A DNA stretch of 30,297 nucleotides. Origin: Prevotella sp. (GTDB lineage: Bacteria > Bacteroidota > Bacteroidia > Bacteroidales > Bacteroidaceae). The notes below the pieces were generated by a model that saw only the letters and a program-made list of their open reading frames with translations, ran no database searches and had not been told where the DNA came from. Below, piece by piece: positions 1-7,651 of the stretch (position 1 is its first letter; the number at the start of each line of letters is the position of its first letter). The position numbers were made by a program, and so were the translations under genes. The stretch lies in contig JAFRMM010000155.1 of assembly GCA_017430675.1 (NCBI GenBank), positions 1 through 30,297 of the forward strand, written 5' to 3'.

Positions 1-40
1 CGGAACCTACGGACGTTCCGCCGAATTTCATGACTTTCAT
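1..40 (-). CDS. Aspartokinase, N-terminus only (runs off the left edge)
   Basis: Only the first 13 codons are present. Read leftward from the ATG at 40 they give MKVMKFGGTSVGS, which is the N-terminal signature of aspartate kinases (KFGGTSV, the nucleotide-binding start of the amino-acid kinase fold). The enzyme phosphorylates aspartate as the first step towards lysine, threonine and methionine. In Bacteroidales this N-terminus often belongs to the bifunctional aspartokinase/homoserine dehydrogenase (thrA), but the window is too short to tell that from a monofunctional enzyme. A promoter-like TACCTTTG box lies at 113-106, leaving a leader of about 60 nt. The gene is divergent from the GH25 gene to its right. 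Confidence 0.8.
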   Translation of the reverse strand, partial: MKVMKFGGTSVGS

Positions 41-105
41 ATTCCTATGCAATTTATCTTGCCGACGGTACCCCTTGACAAGCGGGGCTTCCTCCAACGG
101 CGCTG

Positions 106-113
106 CAAAGGTA
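106..113 (-). promoter_or_regulatory. Bacteroidetes -7 box for the aspartokinase gene
   Basis: TACCTTTG on the minus strand fits TAnnTTTG. A matching -33 TTTG is not obvious. Transcription would start near position 100. The leader between there and the ATG at 40 can fold: a CCCC/GGGG pair closes a short loop inside an outer GCCG/CGGC pair. No peptide-type attenuator was recognised. Confidence 0.55.
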
Positions 114-173
114 CTGCATTTTTTCCAATCCTATGTCATCTTTATGAAGATTTTTTCGTTAATCTTCCAAAAA

Positions 174-207
174 CTTGTTCGTATCTCGGCATTATTTCGT
201 ACTTTTG
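174..207 (+). promoter_or_regulatory. Promoter of the first GH25 gene
   Basis: TACTTTTG at 200-207 fits the Bacteroidetes -7 consensus. An imperfect -33 (CTTG, 174-177) lies 22 nt upstream. The ATG at 228 is about 20 nt from the -7 box, which supports that start over the earlier in-frame ATG at 30. Confidence 0.6.
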
Positions 208-227
208 CGCCTCAAAGAAAGGAAACG

Positions 228-1085
228 ATGAAAAAACTCTATATATTGCTGGCGTTGCTGATTGCCGTAATGACCATCGGAGATGCATCTGCCCAGCGCA
301 GGAAGATTACCAAGACCCGCAGCCGTCAGAAAACACATCGCGTGGTGAAGAAGAAAAAAACAAGGAAAAGGAAGAAGACGAAGACTGTCAGAAGGATAAC
401 CCCCATTGATCCGCGAATGGAGGATCCTGATTATGACCCCTTTATACAGTGTGAGGACACCTGCGACCATGTGCATGGTATTGACCTGTCGCACTATCAG
501 GGACAGGTGTTCTGGGAGACGGTAGGGCAAAACACGAAGATGGAATACGTCTATCTGAAGGCCACAGAGGGCGGTGACCGTATCGATGACCGCTATGAGC
601 ATAATATCGAATGGGCGCACCACTATGGGCTGAAAGTAGGCTCCTACCATTTCTTCCGCCCGAAGAGTCCGCTCATACAACAGTTGGAGAACTTCAAGAC
701 CCAATGCCGTCCAGGTGAACAGGATCTGATCCCCATGATTGATGTCGAGACGACAGGCGGACTGCCTACGGATGAGTTTTGTGACTCGCTCATCACCTTT
801 CTTGGGCTCGTGGAACAGGCCTATCGTCAGCAGCCGCTGATCTATACATATAGGAATTTTTATAATAAACATCTGGTAGGGAAGATCAACGACTATAAAC
901 TGATGATTGCCATGTACACCAATGAGGAACCTGTATTGGCTGACGGGCGTGATATCACCATGTGGCAATATACGAGCAAAGGACGCCTGATGGGTATCAA
1001 TGGCTATGTGGACAAGAGCCGCTTCTTGGGTGATCACGAGTTGAAGGAAATCCGTTTCAGGCACATCTTCCCTGCGAACGAGTGA
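228..1085 (+). CDS. Secreted GH25 lysozyme with a polybasic linker
   Basis: A 285-residue protein. Residues 1-22 are a signal peptide ending in DASA. Residues 24-57 are a run of mostly Lys and Arg. The rest is a glycoside hydrolase family 25 domain, which cleaves the MurNAc-GlcNAc bond of peptidoglycan. Family landmarks are HGIDLSHYQG with Asp86, YLKATEG, SYHFF, and the catalytic pair Asp172/Glu174 in MIDVE. I chose the ATG at 228 because it gives the signal peptide and follows a good promoter; the longer in-frame reading starts upstream of that promoter. The stop codon abuts the stop of the convergent neighbour with no gap. The cationic stretch is not part of the GH25 fold and could bind anionic envelope polymers (inference). 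It is one of three GH25 proteins in the window, each with a different N-terminus. Confidence 0.9.
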   Translation: MKKLYILLALLIAVMTIGDASAQRRKITKTRSRQKTHRVVKKKKTRKRKKTKTVRRITPIDPRMEDPDYDPFIQCEDTCDHVHGIDLSHYQGQVFWETVGQNTKMEYVYLKATEGGDRIDDRYEHNIEWAHHYGLKVGSYHFFRPKSPLIQQLENFKTQCRPGEQDLIPMIDVETTGGLPTDEFCDSLITFLGLVEQAYRQQPLIYTYRNFYNKHLVGKINDYKLMIAMYTNEEPVLADGRDITMWQYTSKGRLMGINGYVDKSRFLGDHELKEIRFRHIFPANE

Positions 1086-1916
1086 CTACTCTTCGATATG
1101 GGAGAGGGAGTGGACGAATGACGCGAAGAAGTTGGTCAGGCTCTCCGAGGGGAAGTACCGAAAATAGCGGGCTGAACGGCGTACATGACTGAACATGGCA
1201 GAGGTGTTACTGTTGTGCACAAAGATACTGTCGGCATCCTGTGAGAAATACCAGTCGTGAGAGTGGGTATTGGTAAATTCCAATAATTCCTGGGCAATGT
1301 TCTCCACCTGTTTGTCCCTCTTCCCCCGAAGGAATGGGAGTTCTTCGGCCTGGAAACCATAGAGTAGTATCAGGAATTCGCCCTCCAACTGGCACATCTG
1401 CAAGAGATTCAGGCTTTTGGTCCATTTCCTCAGCATATCGAAATCCACCTGATTGCCATTCTTTTTAAGGAATATGCCTAATTCCAATAACTGGCGGATA
1501 GGCATCCCTTCGTTGAGTATATGGCGGACAATGCTGATGATAAGCAGCAACAGGTGGCGCGTCGTCGTGTCGGAGTGCTCGTCGTCAAGGATATTTTGTA
1601 GTTTGTGGTTCAGGACAGGATTCGTCAGGTGATCCGGGCGCAAGAACTCGTCTTCTTCCTCATCAATCCCTTGTCTTTTCCTCTTTGCCTCATCGGCAGC
1701 CTTCTGCCACATTTTCCACTGCTTGTCCGTAAGACGGAGGAAAAACTGATCCCTGCTTTGCAGAATACCATTGTAAGCATAGAGGATAACATCGTGCATG
1801 ACGGAGAGTTGATAGAGACATTCCCATTTAAATGCAGACATGGCCTCGACCTTCTCAACGGTTCCGAATGCTCCGTTTCTTAATAGTCTGAACAAGTTGC
1901 GTTGTATGATGTCCAT
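1086..1916 (-). CDS. Shortened PF14907-like nucleotidyltransferase-family protein
   Basis: A 276-residue cytoplasmic protein without signal peptide. The start (QRNLFRLLRNGAFG, then FKWECLYQLSVMHDVILYAYNGI) and the hydrophobic stretch around residues 121-155 (RHLLLLIISIVRHIL, then EGMPIRQLLELGIFLKK) resemble the flanks of the uncharacterised nucleotidyltransferase family PF14907. This is family resemblance recalled by eye, not a search. Members are usually about 350-400 residues and carry an acidic nucleotidyltransferase core between these two parts. Here the intervening segment is short and charged, with no DxD-type motif, so the protein is probably catalytically dead or a diverged relative. 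It is last in the lacI-uxaA-nhaC operon, 3 nt behind the antiporter gene. Any functional link to uronate use is unknown. Confidence 0.5.
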   Translation of the reverse strand: MDIIQRNLFRLLRNGAFGTVEKVEAMSAFKWECLYQLSVMHDVILYAYNGILQSRDQFFLRLTDKQWKMWQKAADEAKRKRQGIDEEEDEFLRPDHLTNPVLNHKLQNILDDEHSDTTTRHLLLLIISIVRHILNEGMPIRQLLELGIFLKKNGNQVDFDMLRKWTKSLNLLQMCQLEGEFLILLYGFQAEELPFLRGKRDKQVENIAQELLEFTNTHSHDWYFSQDADSIFVHNSNTSAMFSHVRRSARYFRYFPSESLTNFFASFVHSLSHIEE

Positions 1917-1919
1917 AGC

Positions 1920-3194
1920 CTATGAATATCTTTTAGGGTACCTGAATAATATGGACAGCAGGGCCACAATGCCCAGTGCATAGGGATAGTAGAGGTAGGG
2001 CAGGAGGCTGATAGGGTTGAGAGAGGCCAGTCCTGCGGCTATCAGCATCTGGGCACCGTATGGAATGAGTCCCTGAACAGTACAAGAGAACGTGTCGAGG
2101 ATGGAGGCACATTTCTTGTTATCAACACCAAAGCGGTCACCCACTTCCTTGGAGATTCTGCCAACGGTGAGGATTGCCACCGTATTGTTGGCCGTACAGA
2201 TATCTACAAGTGACACCAGGGCTGCGATGCTCAGTTCCGCTCCGCGTTTGGTGTTCACCCGACGTGTCAGCAACCTGATGATAAAATCAATACCGCCCTG
2301 CTGGCGGATGAGTTCAAGCATACCCCCTGCCATCATTGTGACGATGATCAGTTCACCCATGGAGAGAATACCTTCACCCATGGTTCCGAACCATCCGTAG
2401 ATATCAAAGGAACCCGTGAGGATTCCGATGATACCCGTCAAAAGGATACCCAGTGTGAGTACGGCCATGACGTTCATCCCAAAGATGGCGGTGATGAGTA
2501 CCACGAGATAGGGTAGTACCTTCACCCATTCTACCGATGGTGTCTGTTGTGGTGCGCCAACTGTCTTTCCGATGAAGATATAGACGACGAGGATGAGGAT
2601 GGCGGCAGGAGCCACGATGAACACGTTCACGCGGAACTTGTCGCTCAGTCGGCAACCCTGTGTCTGGGTAGCCATGATGGTGGTGTCGGAGATGAAGGAG
2701 AGGTTGTCACCGAAGAACGAGCCACCAACGATGACAGCCGTCATCAGTGCTACGTCAGTACCAGTCTCTGTGGCCACACCAGCCGCAATCGGTACGAGGG
2801 CTGCAATTGTTCCTACACTCGTTCCGATAGAGATGGAAATGAAACATGCTGCGAGGAAGAGACCAGCCAAGAGCATCTGTGGGGGCAAGAGTGACAGAGT
2901 CAGGTTCACCGTCGCATCGATACTACCCATCATCTTCGCCGAATGGGCAAAGGCGCCTGCTAGTACGAAGATCCAGATCATCAGCATCATCTGTTCCGTG
3001 GCGGCTCCCCGACTATAGGTGTTGATGCGACTCATCAGCGGTTTCCCGCTAAGGACCAGAACCGCATAGATACTTGACACCATAAACGCCACCGTGATGG
3101 GGATCTTGTAGAAGTCACCGGCAATGATACTGGTGATCAAATAGAACAAGATGAACACCATCAATGGTGATAATGCGATGAACCCTTTCTTCAT
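1920..3194 (-). CDS. NhaC-family Na+/H+ antiporter-like membrane protein
   Basis: A 424-residue polytopic inner-membrane protein with about 10-12 hydrophobic segments. GGSFFGDNLSFISDTTIMAT around residues 157-176 is the characteristic NhaC-family motif, and a second conserved half ends with CTANNTVAIL and CTVQGLIPYGAQ. Family members exchange sodium for protons or carry organic solutes with sodium. The ATG overlaps the uxaA stop as ATGA, which implies translational coupling. Lying directly behind altronate dehydratase, it may import a sugar acid or maintain the ion gradient during its uptake. That is inference, since the family does not fix a substrate. Confidence 0.85.
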   Translation of the reverse strand: MKKGFIALSPLMVFILFYLITSIIAGDFYKIPITVAFMVSSIYAVLVLSGKPLMSRINTYSRGAATEQMMLMIWIFVLAGAFAHSAKMMGSIDATVNLTLSLLPPQMLLAGLFLAACFISISIGTSVGTIAALVPIAAGVATETGTDVALMTAVIVGGSFFGDNLSFISDTTIMATQTQGCRLSDKFRVNVFIVAPAAILILVVYIFIGKTVGAPQQTPSVEWVKVLPYLVVLITAIFGMNVMAVLTLGILLTGIIGILTGSFDIYGWFGTMGEGILSMGELIIVTMMAGGMLELIRQQGGIDFIIRLLTRRVNTKRGAELSIAALVSLVDICTANNTVAILTVGRISKEVGDRFGVDNKKCASILDTFSCTVQGLIPYGAQMLIAAGLASLNPISLLPYLYYPYALGIVALLSILFRYPKRYS

Positions 3195-4684
3195 AACGTC
3201 ACTCCATTCTTGAAGATAGAGATTTCCCGATAGTCGTTTTCCTCGTTTTTGGCAAGTCCGCCACTGGCTATGCTCAGAATCTTGTCAATGAATTCCGGCA
3301 AGAGTTGCTGCATGGTTCTACCCTCGACGAGTTGTCCTGCAGAGAAATCAATCCAGTTCTGTTTACGACGGGCGAGATCAGGGTTCGTAGCAATCTTCAT
3401 CGTTGGGACAAAGGTGCCGAAGGGGGTACCACGACCAGTGGTGAAGAGCACCAGATGACAGCCGCAGGAAGCGAGGGCAGTGGTTGCCACGAGGTCATTG
3501 CCTGGCGCTGAGAGCAGATTCAGACCGTCATGTTGCAAACGATCCCCATACTCCATCACGCCACTGACAGGAGCCTTGCCACACTTCTGTGTGCAGCCAA
3601 GTGCCTTATCTTCCAATGTAGAGATACCACCGGCTTTGTTGCCTGGCGAGGGGTTCTCACCCACAGGCTCACCGTGAGAGAGGAAATACTCCTTGAAGTT
3701 ATTGATCATCGACACCGTCTGGTTGAAGAGTTCTTCCGTACGGCAACGGTTCATCAGGATGGTCTCTGCTCCGAACATCTCTGGTACCTCTGTCAGTACC
3801 GATGTGCCTCCCTGTGCCACGAGCCAGTCAGAGAATTCTCCCACGAGCGGATTGGCTGTGATGCCTGAGAAACCGTCGGAGCCGCCACATTTCAGACCTA
3901 CACGCAGTTTGCTGACTGGCACCTCCTCGCGCCGGTCTTGTTTGGCAACCTCATAGAGTTGGCGCAGGATTTTCATACCTGCTTCCATCTCGTCCTCCAC
4001 TTCTTGGGTAATCAATAACTTGATGCGGTTTTTGTCATAGTCGCCAAGCATTTCCATAAACGCCTTTGGCTGGTTGTTCTCACAGCCAAGGCTCAGTACG
4101 AGAACAGCCCCAGCATTGGGATGAAGACAAATATTCCGGAGTATCTTACGGGTATTTTCATGATCGCCTGAGAGTTGTGAGCAACCATAATTATGGTGCC
4201 AGGCATAGATGGCATCGATGCCCATCTCATGTGTTTCGGCCTTGAACATCCTGACGAGACGTTCGGCAATGCCGTTGACACAGCCTACAGTGGGTACTAT
4301 CCATATCTCATTGCGGATGCCTACGTCGCCATTCTTGCGAACATAGCCCTTGAAGTTGCGGTTTTCTTTTCTGATATTAAGCGGCTGGCTAACAGGATGG
4401 TATGTGTATTCGAGTGTGCCAGAAAGATTCGTTTCCAGATTATCCTCGTTCACCCAATCACCAGCCTTCAGATCCTCCTTTGCATGTCCAATGGGATAGC
4501 CGTATTTGATGATGTTATTACCTTTTGGTGCATCCTTGATCAGTATTTTATGACCCGCTGGCGTGTCCTGATTGACGACCACCGGTCTGCCATCGATGTC
4601 AAGAATGTCGCCCTTCTTTTGGGGCTGAAGGCACACTATAACACTGTCGGCAGGATTAATCTTCAAGAAAGTCGCCAAGGGCAT
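3191..4684 (-). CDS. uxaA: Altronate dehydratase
   Basis: A 497-residue cytoplasmic enzyme that dehydrates D-altronate to 2-keto-3-deoxy-D-gluconate in galacturonate breakdown. Length and layout fit full-length UxaA. An N-terminal SAF-like domain (about 1-90, with HKILIKDAPKGNNIIKYGYPIG) is followed by the large dehydratase domain. Landmarks include GYVRKNGDVGIRNEIWIVPTVGCVN, HNYGCSQLSGDHENT, LGCENNQP, GLKCGGSDGFSG and CGCHLVLFTTGRGTPFG. The related galactarate dehydratase has the same fold, so substrate assignment rests on the neighbours. The product is the substrate of the kinase encoded divergently at 5921, which fits well. It lies 23 nt behind the regulator gene and overlaps the antiporter gene by 4 nt. 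uxaB and uxaC are not in the window. Confidence 0.9.
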   Translation of the reverse strand: MPLATFLKINPADSVIVCLQPQKKGDILDIDGRPVVVNQDTPAGHKILIKDAPKGNNIIKYGYPIGHAKEDLKAGDWVNEDNLETNLSGTLEYTYHPVSQPLNIRKENRNFKGYVRKNGDVGIRNEIWIVPTVGCVNGIAERLVRMFKAETHEMGIDAIYAWHHNYGCSQLSGDHENTRKILRNICLHPNAGAVLVLSLGCENNQPKAFMEMLGDYDKNRIKLLITQEVEDEMEAGMKILRQLYEVAKQDRREEVPVSKLRVGLKCGGSDGFSGITANPLVGEFSDWLVAQGGTSVLTEVPEMFGAETILMNRCRTEELFNQTVSMINNFKEYFLSHGEPVGENPSPGNKAGGISTLEDKALGCTQKCGKAPVSGVMEYGDRLQHDGLNLLSAPGNDLVATTALASCGCHLVLFTTGRGTPFGTFVPTMKIATNPDLARRKQNWIDFSAGQLVEGRTMQQLLPEFIDKILSIASGGLAKNEENDYREISIFKNGVTL

Positions 4685-4707
4685 ATCTATAAACCTTAAA
4701 CAATAAA

Positions 4708-5775
4708 CTAAATCGCCGTCCTGCGGTAGAAATCCACATTCTCTTTCGTCAGGATCTCAATGGGCATGTAATTGACGGGGTTCACTTCTCGCTTCATGAC
4801 GATGGCATTGAAAAGGGCATCGACAGATGCATAGCCCTGCTGATAGGCATGCTGGGCGATGAGGAAAGAGATACTGCCCTGGCGTACGCACTCATGATTC
4901 TTAGGCACCATGTCATAGCCCATGATCTGGATATGACGGCGATTGGTCTTCTGGAGGAACTCGCCAACAATGTGGGCCTTTGAGTTGAAGGTGATACAAT
5001 GGTGTACCTTCGGATGATCCTTGAAGAACTGTTCGAGTATGCCGTCATATTCCTTATGTTCCTCGTCGAGAGGCAGATCCACCTCTGTAATCTTGATGTC
5101 AGGGTAATGATCTACCATGTAGTGACGGAAGCCCGTCTCACGGTTAGCCTGCTGCTTAGATCCTACTTTACCATCGCGTGTCTGTTTGACAATCGCAATC
5201 TCCTTTTCCTTGGAGGCGATGAGCATCAGCATCTTAGCGGCGAAATAGCCGCTGGCGAAGGAGTCCTGTCCGAAGAAAGACAAGGGTTTCAGGTCAGGCA
5301 TATAGGAGTCGAGCAACACATACGGAATCTGGCGCTCCGCCAGTTTCTCCGTAAAGCGGGCTGTCTGTTCCAGCGTAGTGGGCACAATGATCACGCCGTC
5401 GATCTTGGCCGTGAACAATTCGCGCACCATCCTCGTGAATGCGGCATTGTTGAATCGCTCGTAATAGAGGATATTCAAGTTGATGCCAAAGTCCCTGCGG
5501 AAATCCGTACAGGCCTGTGCTCCTTCCTCGATCTCGTCCCAGTAGGCCTCCTGCTCATGCTTTGGCAGTACGATGTAGAAATTATATGTTTTGTTGTAGG
5601 CGAGGGCAGAGGCATACATGTTCGGACGGTAGTCCAGTTCCTCCAGTGCCTTATTCACCTTTTCCAATGCGGATTTGCTGACGTTGGGACGCTTGTGTAG
5701 TACGCGATCCACCGTTCCCGTCGATACTCCTGCGCGGGCGGCGATATCCTTGATGGTAATAATCTCCTTGGGCAT
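4708..5775 (-). CDS. LacI-family transcriptional regulator of the uronate/KDG genes
   Basis: A 355-residue DNA-binding regulator. Residues 1-50 are a LacI helix-turn-helix and hinge (ITIKDIAARAGVSTGTVDRVLH, then LDYRPN). The remainder is a periplasmic-binding-protein-like effector domain (IDGVIIVPTT, PYVLLDSYMPD, HHCITFNSKAHIVGEFL, IQIMGYDMV). I start at the ATG at 5775. An in-frame TTG at 5796 falls inside the -7 promoter box and would not be transcribed. The gene heads the operon with uxaA and stands back to back with kdgK, so it is probably a local repressor responding to a uronate intermediate. The effector is not visible from sequence. Confidence 0.85.
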   Translation of the reverse strand: MPKEIITIKDIAARAGVSTGTVDRVLHKRPNVSKSALEKVNKALEELDYRPNMYASALAYNKTYNFYIVLPKHEQEAYWDEIEEGAQACTDFRRDFGINLNILYYERFNNAAFTRMVRELFTAKIDGVIIVPTTLEQTARFTEKLAERQIPYVLLDSYMPDLKPLSFFGQDSFASGYFAAKMLMLIASKEKEIAIVKQTRDGKVGSKQQANRETGFRHYMVDHYPDIKITEVDLPLDEEHKEYDGILEQFFKDHPKVHHCITFNSKAHIVGEFLQKTNRRHIQIMGYDMVPKNHECVRQGSISFLIAQHAYQQGYASVDALFNAIVMKREVNPVNYMPIEILTKENVDFYRRTAI

Positions 5776-5793
5776 AGTTCCTGTAATTTTCGG

Positions 5794-5801
5794 CAAAGGT
5801 A
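5794..5801 (-). promoter_or_regulatory. -7 box of the lacI-uxaA operon
   Basis: TACCTTTG on the minus strand. The predicted transcription start (about 5788) leaves a very short leader of about 12 nt before the ATG at 5775. No convincing -33 TTTG is present. Confidence 0.6.
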
Positions 5802-5835
5802 CAAAGTTTTTTTTATTTTTACCTTAAAACCTCTT

Positions 5836-5872
5836 AAATATTTGCAGAACTCGGGAAATATTACTACTTTTG
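5836..5872 (+). promoter_or_regulatory. Promoter of the kdgK-eda operon
   Basis: A textbook Bacteroidetes promoter: TTTG at 5841-5844, 20 nt, then TACTTTTG at 5865-5872. A perfect 8-bp palindrome AAATATTT at 5836-5843 overlaps the -33 element and AAATATT recurs at about 5856. Together these are the only candidate regulator sites I see in the lacI/kdgK intergenic region. They are short and AT-rich, so the operator role is weak. Confidence 0.7.
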
Positions 5873-5920
5873 TGCTCGCAAACGCGAAAAATGTCAAATC
5901 AAACAATAAAAACAAAAACT

Positions 5921-6943
5921 ATGGCAAAAATCGTAACATTGGGCGAGATCATGCTTCGCCTGTCGCCTCAGGGCAACGACCGTTTTATTCAGAGTGAGTC
6001 CTTCCGCATCATTCCCGGTGGTGGTGAGGCTAACGTGGCTGTCTCGTTGGCTAACTATGGCCATGAGGCCTATTATGTGACGAAGTTGCCTAAGCATGAG
6101 ATAGGTCAGATGGCCGTCAATGCCCTCCGCCGCTTTGGCGTGAAGACGGACTATATCACCCGTGGTGGCGATCGTATTGGTCTGTACTATGCTGAGACAG
6201 GTGCCTCGATGCGTCCTTCGAAAGTGATCTACGACCGTGCGCACTCTGCCATCGCAGAGGCTACGCCCGTCGATTTTGATTTCGATAAGATCATGGAGGG
6301 TGCTGCCTGGTTCCACTGGAGTGGTATCACGCCCGCCATCTCCGACAAGGCTGCTGAACTCACGAAGTTGGCATGTGAGGCTGCCAAGCGTAACGGTGTG
6401 ACGGTTTCTGTCGATCTGAACTTCCGCAAGAAACTCTGGACTTCTGAGAAGGCCATCTCCATCATGCGTCCGCTGATGAAGTATGTGGATGTCTGCATCG
6501 GCAATGAGGAGGATGCGGAACTCTGCCTTGGCTTCAAGCCTGATGCTGATGTGGAGGGAGGCAAGACCGACGCGGCTGGCTATGAGGGTATCTTCAAGCA
6601 GATGATGCAGGAGTTTGGTTTTAAATATGTCGTCTCTACACTCCGTGAGAGTTACAGTGCAACCTATAACGGCTGGAAGGCTCTGATCTATGATGGTAAG
6701 GAGTTCTATCAGTCGAAGCGTTACGAGATCAACCCGATCATCGACCGTGTGGGTGGTGGTGACTCGTTCTCTGGTGGCCTGATCCACGGTTTGCTGACGA
6801 AGGAGACGCAGGGCGAGGCTCTTGAGTTTGCTGTGGCTGCCAGTGCCCTGAAGCATACCATCAATGGCGACTTCAACCAGGTGAGCGTTGAGGAAGTCGA
6901 GGCTTTGGCTGGTGGTAATGCCAGTGGCCGCGTGCAGCGCTAA
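5921..6943 (+). CDS. kdgK: 2-keto-3-deoxygluconate kinase
   Basis: A 340-residue PfkB-family sugar kinase that phosphorylates 2-keto-3-deoxygluconate with ATP to KDPG. The N-terminus (MAKIVTLGEIMLRLSPQG) and FRIIPGGGEANVAVSLANYG are the substrate-side motifs. DRVGGGDSFSGGLIHGLL near the C-terminus is the second PfkB signature with the catalytic Asp. I start at the ATG at 5921, which follows an A-rich leader; in-frame starts at 5870 and 5891 lie at or just after the -7 box. It is first in an operon with eda, 36 nt apart. Its substrate is the product of the uxaA enzyme encoded divergently, which separates it from fructokinases and ribokinases of the same fold. Confidence 0.9.
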   Translation: MAKIVTLGEIMLRLSPQGNDRFIQSESFRIIPGGGEANVAVSLANYGHEAYYVTKLPKHEIGQMAVNALRRFGVKTDYITRGGDRIGLYYAETGASMRPSKVIYDRAHSAIAEATPVDFDFDKIMEGAAWFHWSGITPAISDKAAELTKLACEAAKRNGVTVSVDLNFRKKLWTSEKAISIMRPLMKYVDVCIGNEEDAELCLGFKPDADVEGGKTDAAGYEGIFKQMMQEFGFKYVVSTLRESYSATYNGWKALIYDGKEFYQSKRYEINPIIDRVGGGDSFSGGLIHGLLTKETQGEALEFAVAASALKHTINGDFNQVSVEEVEALAGGNASGRVQR

Positions 6944-6946
6944 CGC

Positions 6947-6981
6947 TAATTGATAATTGAAAATGGATAATTGACAATTAT
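6947..6981 (+). repeat. AT-rich TAATTG/ATAATTG repeat between kdgK and eda
   Basis: The 36-nt gap consists mostly of repeated AATTGA units. ATAATTG at 6953-6959 pairs with CAATTAT at 6975-6981, whose last bases are the AT of the eda start codon. The hairpin is weak but could influence translation of eda. Similar AATTGATAATTG strings are common between Prevotella genes in my recollection. Confidence 0.5.
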
Positions 6982-7648
6982 GGCAAAGTTTGATAAAATC
7001 GCTGTGATGCAGAAGATTGGCGATGCCCCGATGGTACCCGTCTTCTATCATAAGGATCCGGAGGTGTGCAAGAACGTTGTGAAGGCCTGTTACGATGGTG
7101 GCGTTCGTGCCTTTGAGTTCACGAACCGTGGTGACTTCGCCCATGAGGTGTTTGGCGAACTGGTGAAGTGGGCCGACAAGGAGTGCCCGGAACTGGCCAT
7201 TGGTGTCGGGTCTGTGGTGGATGCCCCTACCGCCGCCCTCTACATCCAGTTGGGCGCCAACTTTGTGGTGGGTCCTCTCTTCAATCCTGACATCGCGCCT
7301 GTGTGCAACCGTCGTCTTGTTCCCTATTGCCCTGGCTGCATGACGGTCTCTGAGATCGGTAAGGCTCAGGAACTGGGCTGCGACCTGACGAAAGTGTTCC
7401 CTGGTGACGTTGTCGGTCCCAGCATGGTCAAAGGTTTGAAGGCACCGATGCCGTGGTCAAAGATCATGGTCACGGGTGGCGTCTCTCCTGACGAGGAGAA
7501 CCTGACGAAGTGGTTCAAGGCTGGTGTCTATTGCGTGGGCATGGGCTCCAAACTGTTCCCCTCTGACAAAGTGAAGGCTGGTGACTGGCAGTACGTGACA
7601 GATAAGTGCCGTGAGTCATTCGGCTATATTGCCAAGGCTCGCGCTTGA
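6980..7648 (+). CDS. eda: KDPG aldolase (2-keto-3-deoxy-6-phosphogluconate aldolase)
   Basis: A 222-residue cytoplasmic aldolase of the Eda (TIM-barrel, Schiff-base) family. It splits KDPG into pyruvate and glyceraldehyde-3-phosphate and may also act on 4-hydroxy-2-oxoglutarate. Visible landmarks are AFEFTNRG with the catalytic Glu, [26 protein letters not shown], the Schiff-base Lys in KVFPGD, and [13 protein letters not shown] for phosphate binding. Start is the ATG at 6980; a TTG three codons upstream is less likely. It completes the pathway started by uxaA and kdgK. The sensor kinase gene begins 3 nt after its stop, so the signalling genes are probably on the same transcript. Confidence 0.92.
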   Translation: MAKFDKIAVMQKIGDAPMVPVFYHKDPEVCKNVVKACYDGGVRAFEFTNRGDFAHEVFGELVKWADKECPELAIGVGSVVDAPTAALYIQLGANFVVGPLFNPDIAPVCNRRLVPYCPGCMTVSEIGKAQELGCDLTKVFPGDVVGPSMVKGLKAPMPWSKIMVTGGVSPDEENLTKWFKAGVYCVGMGSKLFPSDKVKAGDWQYVTDKCRESFGYIAKARA

Positions 7649-7651
7649 TGG

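Noticed and set aside
192..1064. 290-codon open frame antisense to the first lysozyme
   Set aside because: The GH25 reading has signal peptide, catalytic motifs and promoter; the antisense frame has none.
5776..5796. Upstream TTG start for the LacI-type regulator
   Set aside because: The TTG overlaps the TACCTTTG promoter box, so it would not be in the transcript; the ATG at 5775 gives the normal N-terminus.
5894..7144. 416-codon open frame antisense to kdgK and eda
   Set aside because: It is a shadow of two well-supported enzymes, has no promoter or plausible protein features, and crosses the gene boundary.
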